Source: DASZOC01 sp035550975
Lineage (GTDB): Bacteria > Actinomycetota > CADDZG01 > WHSQ01
Reading direction: 5' to 3'
DNA: 28,555 nt
Assembly: GCA_035550975.1 (NCBI GenBank)
Contig: DASZOC010000067.1
Span: 1-28,555, forward strand
In this document: one piece after another, positions 22,460-28,555 of the stretch
Numbering within the stretch: position 1 is the stretch's first letter
How the letters are laid out: each line of letters starts with the position of its first letter
The notes under the pieces: generated by a model
Told to the model about the DNA's origin: nothing
The model's database searches: none
Seen by the model: the letters and a program-made list of their open reading frames with translations, nothing else
Program-made: the position numbers and the translations under genes

Positions 22460-24612
22460 GGCTTCGCTCCGTAGGCCTTGAGCGCGGCGAGATAGAAGAG
22501 AGCGTGACTCGGCGCGTGCGGCTGCGCCACCATCGTCGTCACAGGCCCGCCTTCGGGATAGCGCATCCACGCTTCGCCGAGCAGTCGCGTCCCGTCGGTC
22601 GTCGCGACGCTCGCGACCCACCACAGTCCGCGGCGGACCTTGCGAAGATTGGAGGTTCCCGCCCACGCGTATGCGTTGCCGAGAAGCATCGTGGATTCGT
22701 AGCTGCCGGAAGTCGTTTCACCGCTGAAGATCCGGTCCATGTGCTCGTAGTTCACCGCCGCTTGCGCCTCGGCGCGGCCGGACCCGTAGGGAACGTAGCC
22801 GACCGGCCATAGGAACGCACCGCCGGTCTTGTGATCGCGCGTGTAGCAGTTGCACTCTTCGTCGAAGAAGTACCTGTCGATCGCGGCGCCCAGCTCTTCG
22901 CGCCGCGTCGACCACTTCGCGCCGTTCTGTGCCGACACCTCGGTCCCGCGGACGTCTGCGGCCAGCACCGCGGCCCCTAGCCCGAGCCATACTGCTTGTG
23001 CCCCCACCAGCGTCTGCGTCGCGGTTGGGTTTCCGTCCTCGTTGGCAGGGCAATGCAGACCGGTGGTGGGATCGGTGCACCCGAAGGGCGGGCTCTCGCT
23101 GAGGTAGTGCGCGGAGCGCTGGATCGCCTCGTAGATGCGGGTAGAGCCGCGCTCGAACAGGTACGCACGATCACCGGTGCGCGCGTAGTGGTCCCACAAC
23201 GTCCACATCCCGTAACCGGTGTCGTCGATCTCGTAGGGGAGGGGCCCGCCGTCGACCCCGTCGGCGTAATAACTGTCGGCCCAGTTCCCCGGCGGGATGA
23301 CGGGCCCGCCCTGCGGTGGGTCGCCGGCGCTGGCTTGCAGGTCGGCGTAGCGGACGTTGTGAGCCGCCACCATGTCGGGGTGCCCTGCTCTGTGCAGTGC
23401 CGCGTTGACCGACGCGCCCTCCCTGATCGAGTCAACGCCGTAGGGCGGTTGGGTCGAGATCGACTTGACGGTCATGGCGCGAGCATCGTCGGTCGCCTGT
23501 CGCAGCGTGATGAGGCTCCTCTTCGCGAGGTCCGTGACCGCGTTCGGAGCGTTGCGCGGGAGCTGCGCTCGACGCAGCCACTTCCTCCACCACGCGTTCT
23601 TCGCGCGCCGCACCTTGCCGTATGCGGTCGAACGAGCGTTTCGGAGGACGGTGGCAGTCTCCGACCGCGAGAACGCCGTCGCGATCACGATCGTGGTTGC
23701 CGCTCGGCGCGATCGCTTCAGCGCCAGCTGGTCGGCGATCGCGGCATCGACCGGCCCGGGGGCCGCGTTCCTACCGGACAGCTTGCCGTCGGATGCGTCG
23801 TCGTAGGCGCTGCGACCCTCGATCTCGCCCGCGTAGGTGTCGGTTCCTATCTGGTGTGCCTGGCTGCGCGCGCGGAACCCCATCGCGATAGCCACGCCGG
23901 ATGCGTTGCCGGTCGAAGCGTCCGTCCCGGACCGCTCCTGGACGATAGCGTCGAGCTGGCGCCTGTAACGCGCGCCGTCGTCTTCGTCGTTCTCTTCACA
24001 CCAGTCGTTCGTCGGCGATTGAGGCGTCTTCGAGACGACCGGGTTGAAGTTCGCGAACGAGATGATCCGTACCTTTCGCACGCGCGAACGCTTCGAGCGC
24101 GTCACGACCAACTGCCTGTAGAGCACATCTTCTTCGTGCGCTACTAGATCGCGTTGCTTCACTCTGACGCCGAGGCGACGCTTCGCGTAGATCGTCACGA
24201 CCTCGTCGGTGTCGTCGTCAGAGAAGCGCTGGCGCTGGGGCCAGTCGCGCAGCCACGTGAACTTCCACGTCCCTCGACTCGCGCGGGTGGCGATGCCGAC
24301 GAACGCGCCTTCGTTAACGAGCGCGCCGTAGCGAGGCTCCGCCCGATCGGTGGTCCGGTACTTGACGTGGTCGTAGAAGGACGGTGACGGCCACTTGAGG
24401 ACGGTCACGGTCCCCGCCGGGTTCAGCGCCACCGACAACCCCCCGTTGCCCGACACCGCGGAGATGTCGGTAGGGCCGTAACGCTCCGGCGTCTCCTCCG
24501 ACGCGTCGAAGCACGCCGAGCTGGTCTGGGCGCGCGCGGCGGGCCCGGCGGCTACGCACAGCAACCCGGCGATGACGAAGAGCGAGGGGATCCCTACGAA
24601 GGAGCGGCGCAC
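22444..24612 (-). CDS. Secreted glycoside hydrolase, GH15-like (glucoamylase / glucodextranase type)
   Basis: 722 aa from a GTG; TATCCT lies 9 nt upstream. Signal peptide: RRSFVGIPSLFVIAGLLCVAAG, cleavage near ARAQT. Residues about 35-330 form an all-beta N-terminal domain as in bacterial glucoamylases, followed by an alpha/alpha barrel. The candidate catalytic acid is E461 in PLPYEIDDTGYGMW, the (x)YE-IDxxG block of GH15; the second acid is probably in the C-terminal YESTMLLGNAYAW region. Members cleave glucose from starch-like or dextran-like glucans at the cell exterior. The match is by motif and layout, so closely related (alpha/alpha)6 families are possible. It converges with pcm (16-nt overlap) and is divergent from rmuC across 56 nt. 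Confidence 0.7.
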   Translation of the reverse strand: MRRSFVGIPSLFVIAGLLCVAAGPAARAQTSSACFDASEETPERYGPTDISAVSGNGGLSVALNPAGTVTVLKWPSPSFYDHVKYRTTDRAEPRYGALVNEGAFVGIATRASRGTWKFTWLRDWPQRQRFSDDDTDEVVTIYAKRRLGVRVKQRDLVAHEEDVLYRQLVVTRSKRSRVRKVRIISFANFNPVVSKTPQSPTNDWCEENDEDDGARYRRQLDAIVQERSGTDASTGNASGVAIAMGFRARSQAHQIGTDTYAGEIEGRSAYDDASDGKLSGRNAAPGPVDAAIADQLALKRSRRAATTIVIATAFSRSETATVLRNARSTAYGKVRRAKNAWWRKWLRRAQLPRNAPNAVTDLAKRSLITLRQATDDARAMTVKSISTQPPYGVDSIREGASVNAALHRAGHPDMVAAHNVRYADLQASAGDPPQGGPVIPPGNWADSYYADGVDGGPLPYEIDDTGYGMWTLWDHYARTGDRAYLFERGSTRIYEAIQRSAHYLSESPPFGCTDPTTGLHCPANEDGNPTATQTLVGAQAVWLGLGAAVLAADVRGTEVSAQNGAKWSTRREELGAAIDRYFFDEECNCYTRDHKTGGAFLWPVGYVPYGSGRAEAQAAVNYEHMDRIFSGETTSGSYESTMLLGNAYAWAGTSNLRKVRRGLWWVASVATTDGTRLLGEAWMRYPEGGPVTTMVAQPHAPSHALFYLAALKAYGAKPYSFD

Positions 24613-24621
24613 GTGGCTACA

Positions 24622-24627
24622 AGGATA
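24622..24627 (-). promoter_or_regulatory. Candidate -10 box (TATCCT) of the GH15-like gene
   Basis: Nine nt before the GTG at 24612. Confidence 0.4.
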
Positions 24628-24655
24628 AATCCGGAAACGTGTCGCACCGCCCCTC

Positions 24656-24661
24656 TAGGGT
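24656..24661 (+). promoter_or_regulatory. Candidate -10 box (TAGGGT), leaderless rmuC
   Basis: Seven nt before the ATG at 24669; supports that start over the ATG 30 nt upstream. Confidence 0.45.
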
Positions 24662-24668
24662 CATCGGC

Positions 24669-25748
24669 ATGGACACCGCGCTGGTTCTTGCTTCGCTTGT
24701 AGGCGTCCTCGTGGGCGCCTGGGTCTACCTGCGTGCCCGCCTGGAGGCAGCCCGTCCCACGGGTCCCACCCCGGAGGAGGTGGCCAGGGCGCAGGCGCTG
24801 GCGGAGGATCTGGGCGCCCTCCGCGAGGAGATGCGCCGCCTCAACGAGCGCGTCGTCACCGACTCCACCATGTTGTCGAGCCGCCTCGAGGGCATGGACA
24901 CCCGGATGACGCAGACGCATTCGGTGAACACCGACCTCGCGCAGAACATCTTCTCGACCCTCGGCGACGTCCAACGGGCGACCGCCACCGTTGCGAACCA
25001 GGCGCGGGAATTCACCGCGCTGCAAGACCTGTTGCGCGCCCCGAAGGCTCGCGGCGGGATCGGCGAGGCGATGCTCGAGGAGCTGCTCCGGCAGGTGCTG
25101 CCGCCGCAGGCATACGCGACCCAGTACCGGTTCACCTCCGGCGTGATCGTCGACGCGGTCGTAAAGGCGGGCGGGCGACTCGTGTGCATCGACTCGAAGT
25201 TCCCGCTCGCGAACTACCGGCTCATGTGCGAGGCCGAGACCGACCCCGAGCGGAAGGAGGCCGAGCGGGCTCTGGCGGCGGACATCGACAAGCACATCCG
25301 CGACATCTCCTCGCGCTACATCGTCCCCGACGAAGAGACTTTCGACTTCGCCGTCATGTACGTCCCGGCCGAAGGTGTCTATGCCGAGGTGCTCCGGCTG
25401 CATCATCGCAAACGACCGTTGTTCGAGACGGCGATGGATGCCCGCGTCATCCCGATGTCGCCGCTGACGATGTTCGGCTACCTCCAGACGATCCTGTTCG
25501 GGCTCAAGTGCTTGAGCATCGAGGAGCGCGCCGAGGAGATCCTCGACTTCTGCGGCCGCCTCGGCCAGGACATCGATCGGTTCGCCAGCGAATACGACAC
25601 CCTCGGCAAACACATCGGCAACGCCCGAACGAAATACGAGGAAGGCGCGCGGCGCCTCGACCGCTTCCGCGACCGTCTCGAGCGGGTCGTCGACCTCGCC
25701 GACGACGGCGCGGACGAACGACCTTCGCTCGAGGTGGTCGGGGAGTAG
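24669..25748 (+). CDS. rmuC: DNA recombination protein RmuC homologue
   Basis: 359 aa. An N-terminal hydrophobic helix (ALVLASLVGVLVGAWVYL) anchors the protein. A coiled-coil region follows (about 30-110, with LREEMRRLNERV), then the RmuC nuclease-like domain: GGIGEAMLEELLRQVLPPQAY, VVKAGGRLVCIDSKFPL (the D-SKFPL block), DIDKHIRDISSRYI and FDFAVMYVPAEGVYAE. RmuC-family proteins are implicated in limiting DNA inversions and have a restriction-endonuclease-like core. The C-terminal half ends in another helical segment. The stop codon directly abuts the stop of the convergent small gene at 25749. Its presence about 6.6 kb from the herA-sbcDC-nurA operon may be coincidental. Confidence 0.93.
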   Translation: MDTALVLASLVGVLVGAWVYLRARLEAARPTGPTPEEVARAQALAEDLGALREEMRRLNERVVTDSTMLSSRLEGMDTRMTQTHSVNTDLAQNIFSTLGDVQRATATVANQAREFTALQDLLRAPKARGGIGEAMLEELLRQVLPPQAYATQYRFTSGVIVDAVVKAGGRLVCIDSKFPLANYRLMCEAETDPERKEAERALAADIDKHIRDISSRYIVPDEETFDFAVMYVPAEGVYAEVLRLHHRKRPLFETAMDARVIPMSPLTMFGYLQTILFGLKCLSIEERAEEILDFCGRLGQDIDRFASEYDTLGKHIGNARTKYEEGARRLDRFRDRLERVVDLADDGADERPSLEVVGE

Positions 25749-25928
25749 CTAGCGCGCGCCGCCGGTGAGGTAGTCGTCGACCACCTCGACGAGATCTGCG
25801 ACGAGCTCCGCAGCCGGCTCGAACCCGTCACTGCTTAGCCGATCGCGCAGGCCCGCAAGCGTGCTGGCCAGCAAGACGACGACGAGATCGCCGAGGTCGG
25901 GGGTGTCCAGCTCGACCGCGGTCCTCAT
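25749..25928 (-). CDS. Small acidic protein of unknown function
   Basis: 59 aa: starts MRTAVELDTPDLGDLVVVLL and ends DDYLTGGAR. It looks like two amphipathic helices with heptad-like Leu/Val spacing and several Asp/Glu, no Cys. Its ATG overlaps the TGA of the zinc-binding gene upstream (ATGA), a sign of translational coupling. I chose this start because the larger open frame upstream is the wrong frame of the zinc-binding gene. No family recognised; a partner of the zinc-binding protein is a reasonable guess only. Confidence 0.55.
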   Translation of the reverse strand: MRTAVELDTPDLGDLVVVLLASTLAGLRDRLSSDGFEPAAELVADLVEVVDDYLTGGAR

Positions 25929-26098
25929 CGCTTCGAACCTTTCGGCTGCATGACCTCGGGGTGCTTGCGCCAGTAGTGCCGGCGAACGGCAGGCCCCGCC
26001 GACCATCCCTCGGGCACCCTGATCGCCGCGCCGCAGGTGTGGCACCGCGGCGGGCGCGGCTTCTTGGTGCCGCCCCGCGGCTTGCTGCTTGTAGCCAT
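25925..26098 (-). CDS. Small CCHH zinc-binding (zinc-finger-like) protein
   Basis: 57 aa with a strong ribosome-binding site (GGAGGTGA, 3 nt before the ATG). The N-terminus is basic (SSKPRGGTKKPRPPR) and is followed by CHTC, 18 residues, then HYWRKH: C-x2-C-x18-H-x4-H, a spacing suited to one zinc ion. The basic tail and the finger suggest nucleic-acid binding, though small zinc proteins of this kind can also bind protein. It is the first gene of a two-gene unit with the 59-aa protein. It is too short to stand out in longer-ORF searches. Confidence 0.7.
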   Translation of the reverse strand: MATSSKPRGGTKKPRPPRCHTCGAAIRVPEGWSAGPAVRRHYWRKHPEVMQPKGSKR

Positions 26099-26167
26099 GA
26101 CTCACCTCCATGGCTCCGGGCGCGCGACCCGCAACCAGGGTGACAGCAACCTGTGACAACAAACCGG

Positions 26168-27049
26168 CTACGAGACCGCCGCTCGGACCGCGGCCGCGAC
26201 CGCGTCGGTCGCCAGGTGTCCCATGAGGTCGAGGTCGGTCCGGCTGGGGACCGGACCGGGGGCCGCGATGGCGAACGACACGTCGCCGTCGTAGCGGGTG
26301 TGGGCGGGACGGATCGTGGAGGTGACGCCGTCGGATGCGCGGGCGGCGAGCCAGGCGACGTCGCGCTTCTCGAGCGTTGCGGACACCGTCACGACGACGA
26401 GCACGGTGTTGCCGGGCGGGGCCTCCGCGGGCGCGACCTCCGCCGCGAAGCCGCGCCGGGGCGACGTGCTGCCGGCAAGGACGCTGCCGTCGGGGCCGAT
26501 CACGTCCCCGACCGCGTTGACGACCGCGAGGGCGAAGACCTCGGTCCCATCGCGCTCGGCGCGTCCGGCCCCCAGCCCGCCGGGGACGGCCCCGTCGCGT
26601 CCGGCCCACTTCCCGACGGTCGCGCCCGTGCCGGCGCCGATCCTTCCGATCTCGAATGCCGGCGTCGCTGCGTCGCACGCGGCCCTACCTTCGGCGGGAC
26701 CGGGACGGACATCTGCTCCTCCTTCGGCCAGGTCGTAGATGACCGCGGCCGGCACGATCGGGACGACCGCCGCAGGTGTTGCGTAGCCGATGCCGCGTTC
26801 CGCCAGCCACTGCATGACCCCATCGGCCGCAGCGAGACCGAACGCGCTCCCGCCGGTGACGACGACCGCATGCACCTCCGTGAGCTTGCGTATCGGATCG
26901 AGCAGCACCAACTCGCGCGACGCAGGCGACGACCCGCGGATGTCGCACGACGTCACGTTCCCAGGCGGAGGAAGGACGACGGTGCAGCCGGTCTTCGCGT
27001 CGTCGTTCGTCCAGTGACCGACGCTGAAGCCGCGACCGAGCGAGAACAT
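26168..27049 (-). CDS. P1-family (DmpA / NylC / Rv1333-like) Ntn peptidase
   Basis: 293 aa from the ATG at 27049 (MFSLGRGFSVGHWTND); the open frame runs further upstream through the divergent cupredoxin gene and is not used. Motifs: VGHWTND near the N-terminus, TSCDIRGSSPASRE (33-46), VVVTGGSAFGLAAADGVMQWL (62-82), IGAGTGATVGKWAG (137-150), and GTEVFALAVVNAVGDV, where T169 after Gly is the likely N-terminal nucleophile exposed by autocleavage, as in the actinobacterial and NylC branch (Ser in DmpA). Family members are aminopeptidases or amide hydrolases acting on D- or beta-amino acid peptides and nylon oligomers. No signal peptide. Substrate unknown. It is divergent from the cupredoxin gene across 37 nt. 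Confidence 0.85.
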   Translation of the reverse strand: MFSLGRGFSVGHWTNDDAKTGCTVVLPPPGNVTSCDIRGSSPASRELVLLDPIRKLTEVHAVVVTGGSAFGLAAADGVMQWLAERGIGYATPAAVVPIVPAAVIYDLAEGGADVRPGPAEGRAACDAATPAFEIGRIGAGTGATVGKWAGRDGAVPGGLGAGRAERDGTEVFALAVVNAVGDVIGPDGSVLAGSTSPRRGFAAEVAPAEAPPGNTVLVVVTVSATLEKRDVAWLAARASDGVTSTIRPAHTRYDGDVSFAIAAPGPVPSRTDLDLMGHLATDAVAAAVRAAVS

Positions 27050-27072
27050 CCGGGCATCATCGCGCCCGCTGA

Positions 27073-27078
27073 TAGCCT
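27073..27078 (+). promoter_or_regulatory. Candidate -10 box (TAGCCT) of the cupredoxin gene
   Basis: Eight nt before the ATG at 27087, without a Shine-Dalgarno sequence. Confidence 0.4.
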
Positions 27079-27086
27079 CGCCGCCT

Positions 27087-27518
27087 ATGAGCAGGATGAT
27101 GTCGTTCGCGGTCCTCATCTTCGTCGTCGTTGTGACGCTCGGCGCGTGCTCCGACGCGGCCGGCGAGGTGATCGGTGCCCCTGGTGACCCCGATGCCGTC
27201 GACCGTGTCATAACTCTCGACGCGACGAACGAGCTCGAGTTCGATCCGTCATCGATCGAGGTGACGGCCGGCGAGACGATCGAGTTCCAGGTCAACAACG
27301 TGGCGGAGGTCGAGCACGAGCTGGTCCTCGGGCCGGAGCACGAGCACCACGAGGGCATGGACCATTCGGATGGTTCCGCCGGTACGGGCGCGATCAAACC
27401 TGGGTCTTCTGCATCGCTCGTGTGGGAGTTCCCGGAGGCGGGCGAGGTCCGGTTCGCCTGTTACATCGCCAACCACAACGAAGCGGGCATGACCGGCACC
27501 ATCACCGTCTCGGAGTAG
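27087..27518 (+). CDS. Cupredoxin-like copper lipoprotein
   Basis: 143 aa. Signal peptide with lipobox LGAC (lipidated C21). The mature domain is a plastocyanin/azurin-type Greek-key fold: FDPSSIEVTAGETIEFQVNN, then the type 1 copper ligands H77 (in VEHELVLG), C125, H130 and M135 (in FACYIANHNEAGM). This is the typical HCHM set. A His/Met-rich insertion (GPEHEHHEGMDH) between the first and later ligands could bind additional copper. The protein sits on the outer membrane face and probably carries electrons or chaperones copper. The next gene starts 7 nt after its stop, so the two may be co-transcribed, though their functions do not obviously connect. Confidence 0.9.
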   Translation: MSRMMSFAVLIFVVVVTLGACSDAAGEVIGAPGDPDAVDRVITLDATNELEFDPSSIEVTAGETIEFQVNNVAEVEHELVLGPEHEHHEGMDHSDGSAGTGAIKPGSSASLVWEFPEAGEVRFACYIANHNEAGMTGTITVSE

Positions 27519-27525
27519 CCGGCGT

Positions 27526-28555
27526 TTGCGGTGCCCCTCCTGCGGCGCGGACATCACCGATCCGGCAGCGGTCTTCTGCCCCCGCTGCGCGACACCGTTG
27601 GCCGGCGACGAAGGCGCGACGACAGCGCGGATAGATGTCGGCGAGGAGCCACCGGAGTCGCCGGCGCAGGACGTCTCCGAGACCGAGTCTCTCGAGCCGG
27701 TCGCGCCGGCGCGGCAGGAGCCGTCCACGACGCGCCCCCGGGTGGACCTGAGCACGGTCCGCGCGCGCCTGGAGGCGAGCGGCTGGGTGGATATCGCCGC
27801 GGTCGCGGGGTTGGGCTTCCTCGTGTTGTTGATGATCGGGGCGATCCTCGTCGTGGCGGCGAAGCTCAACTTCCCCGCGCTCGGCGGTGGCGGCGACGCC
27901 CTCGGGGCGTTCACCGCGGTCGTGCTGGCCGCGCTCGGCGTGCTCGGGATCCCCATCGTGGTGGACGGCGTCGCGATATACGCCCTCCCGCTCGGGGCGC
28001 TGATCGCCGCGGGCGCGGGTTACTCGTGGGCCGCGTCGAGCTCCGGTAAGGCCCCTGCGACGGGAAGCCTCGTGGCTGCAGCGCGCTGGGGGGCGCAGCT
28101 CGCGGTCCCGACCGCGTTGTTGTGCTGGTTCTTCGCGCTCGTCTTCCGGTTCAGGGGCGATCATCCCGTCGCGGCCGACGCAGGTGTCGCACTAGTCGCG
28201 GGTGCTTTCTGGGGCGCGACGTTCGGCATCATCGCCGCCGCAACGCGCATCGAACCGCTACGGGCGGTGATCGCGCGCCTCGTGGGTGGCGTTCGCGCCA
28301 GGTCGCGACGGACCTACGAGGGCATCGTGTGCGGAGCAACGATGGTGGGTGGTGCGGCGGTCCTCGGCACCGGCGCGCTTCTCCTGTGGATCATCATCGC
28401 CCTGATCCGGGGCGCGCCCGCGCATCAGTTCGGGGCGGGCGACGCGTTCGCATACCTCGTCTACCTCGTCGCGTTCCTGCCCAACATCGTGGTCGCGGTC
28501 GTGAGCATGTCGTTCGGCGCGCCGCTCGAGGTCGGGGCGCGGGTCGACCTAGGGG
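27526..28555 (+). CDS. Zinc-ribbon multi-pass membrane protein, C-terminus beyond the window
   Basis: At least 343 codons are open to the right edge. I start it at TTG (27526), giving MRCPSCGADITDPAAVFCPRC, a textbook zinc ribbon with two CxxC pairs; GGAG of the upstream gene end lies 10 nt before it. There is no ATG or GTG nearby in this frame. A Pro/Glu/Ser-rich linker (about 30-75) leads to several hydrophobic helices, e.g. VAGLGFLVLLMIGAILVVAA, TAVVLAALGVLGIPIVV, TALLCWFFALVF, AVLGTGALLLWIIIALI, and FLPNIVVAVVSM followed by SFGAPLEVG. This layout recalls actinobacterial 'streptophobe'-type membrane proteins, but the match is by impression. Function unknown. Confidence 0.65.
   Translation, partial: MRCPSCGADITDPAAVFCPRCATPLAGDEGATTARIDVGEEPPESPAQDVSETESLEPVAPARQEPSTTRPRVDLSTVRARLEASGWVDIAAVAGLGFLVLLMIGAILVVAAKLNFPALGGGGDALGAFTAVVLAALGVLGIPIVVDGVAIYALPLGALIAAGAGYSWAASSSGKAPATGSLVAAARWGAQLAVPTALLCWFFALVFRFRGDHPVAADAGVALVAGAFWGATFGIIAAATRIEPLRAVIARLVGGVRARSRRTYEGIVCGATMVGGAAVLGTGALLLWIIIALIRGAPAHQFGAGDAFAYLVYLVAFLPNIVVAVVSMSFGAPLEVGARVDLG

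Noticed and set aside
22996..24147. 383-codon plus-strand open frame opposite the GH15-like gene
   Set aside because: Antisense shadow with Arg/Val-rich composition and no recognisable domain; the minus-strand gene has a signal peptide and catalytic motif.
25749..26678. 309-codon minus-strand frame as one gene
   Set aside because: Its upstream part is Arg-rich shadow of the peptidase and of the zinc-binding gene; only the last 59 codons, starting at the ATGA overlap, look real.

Overview
The window is GC-rich, gene-dense DNA that reads as the chromosome of a free-living, probably deep-branching actinobacterium. The reasons are the strong G/C bias at third codon positions, two Hanks-type Ser/Thr kinases, a WS/DGAT-type acyltransferase, an AAC(2')-I-type acetyltransferase, and many genes whose start codon lies 6-9 nt after a TANNNT -10 box, as in actinobacterial leaderless transcripts. 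I cannot assign a genus. I see no phage genes, insertion sequences, CRISPR arrays, tRNAs or rRNAs.

Layout. Positions 1-2575 hold extracellular proteins: the 3' end of an RTX (calcium-binding nonapeptide) gene, a small secreted beta-sandwich-like protein, and a second RTX protein. Positions 2708-4140 hold an AAC(2')-I-like acetyltransferase with an apparent N-terminal frameshift. Divergent from it is a secreted acidic protein made of 23-residue tandem repeats, preceded by a candidate c-di-GMP-I (GEMM-I) riboswitch and followed by a strong terminator. Positions 4141-7883 carry two Ser/Thr kinases, one soluble with DLS in place of DFG and one PknB-like with a transmembrane segment. Between them lie a membrane-anchored Asp-box protein and a PG_binding_4-type membrane protein. 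Positions 8039-11878 carry a secreted penicillin-acylase-family Ntn hydrolase and a class V aminotransferase.

The most distinctive block is 11884-18015 (minus strand). It is a tightly coupled four-gene operon, HerA-like ATPase, SbcD/Mre11, SbcC/Rad50 and a NurA-like nuclease, in the order known from archaeal herA-mre11-rad50-nurA clusters. Junctions are zero-gap, a 20-nt overlap and an ATGA overlap, which argues for co-expression of a DNA-end-processing machine. The HerA-like P-loop is not canonical.

Positions 18189-25748 hold a KDPG-aldolase-like enzyme, a secreted Asp-box protein, a WS/DGAT-like acyltransferase, a protein-L-isoaspartate methyltransferase, a secreted GH15-like protein and RmuC. 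Positions 25749-28555 hold two overlapping small genes (one a CCHH zinc-binding protein), a P1-family peptidase, a cupredoxin lipoprotein, and the start of a zinc-ribbon multi-pass membrane protein that runs off the end.

Intergenic space is minimal: several convergent pairs abut or overlap at their stop codons, and several divergent pairs share less than 60 bp with back-to-back candidate leaderless promoters. The only gene-free stretch approaching 300 bases is 3244-3523, which holds a perfect 13-bp inverted repeat and the candidate riboswitch.
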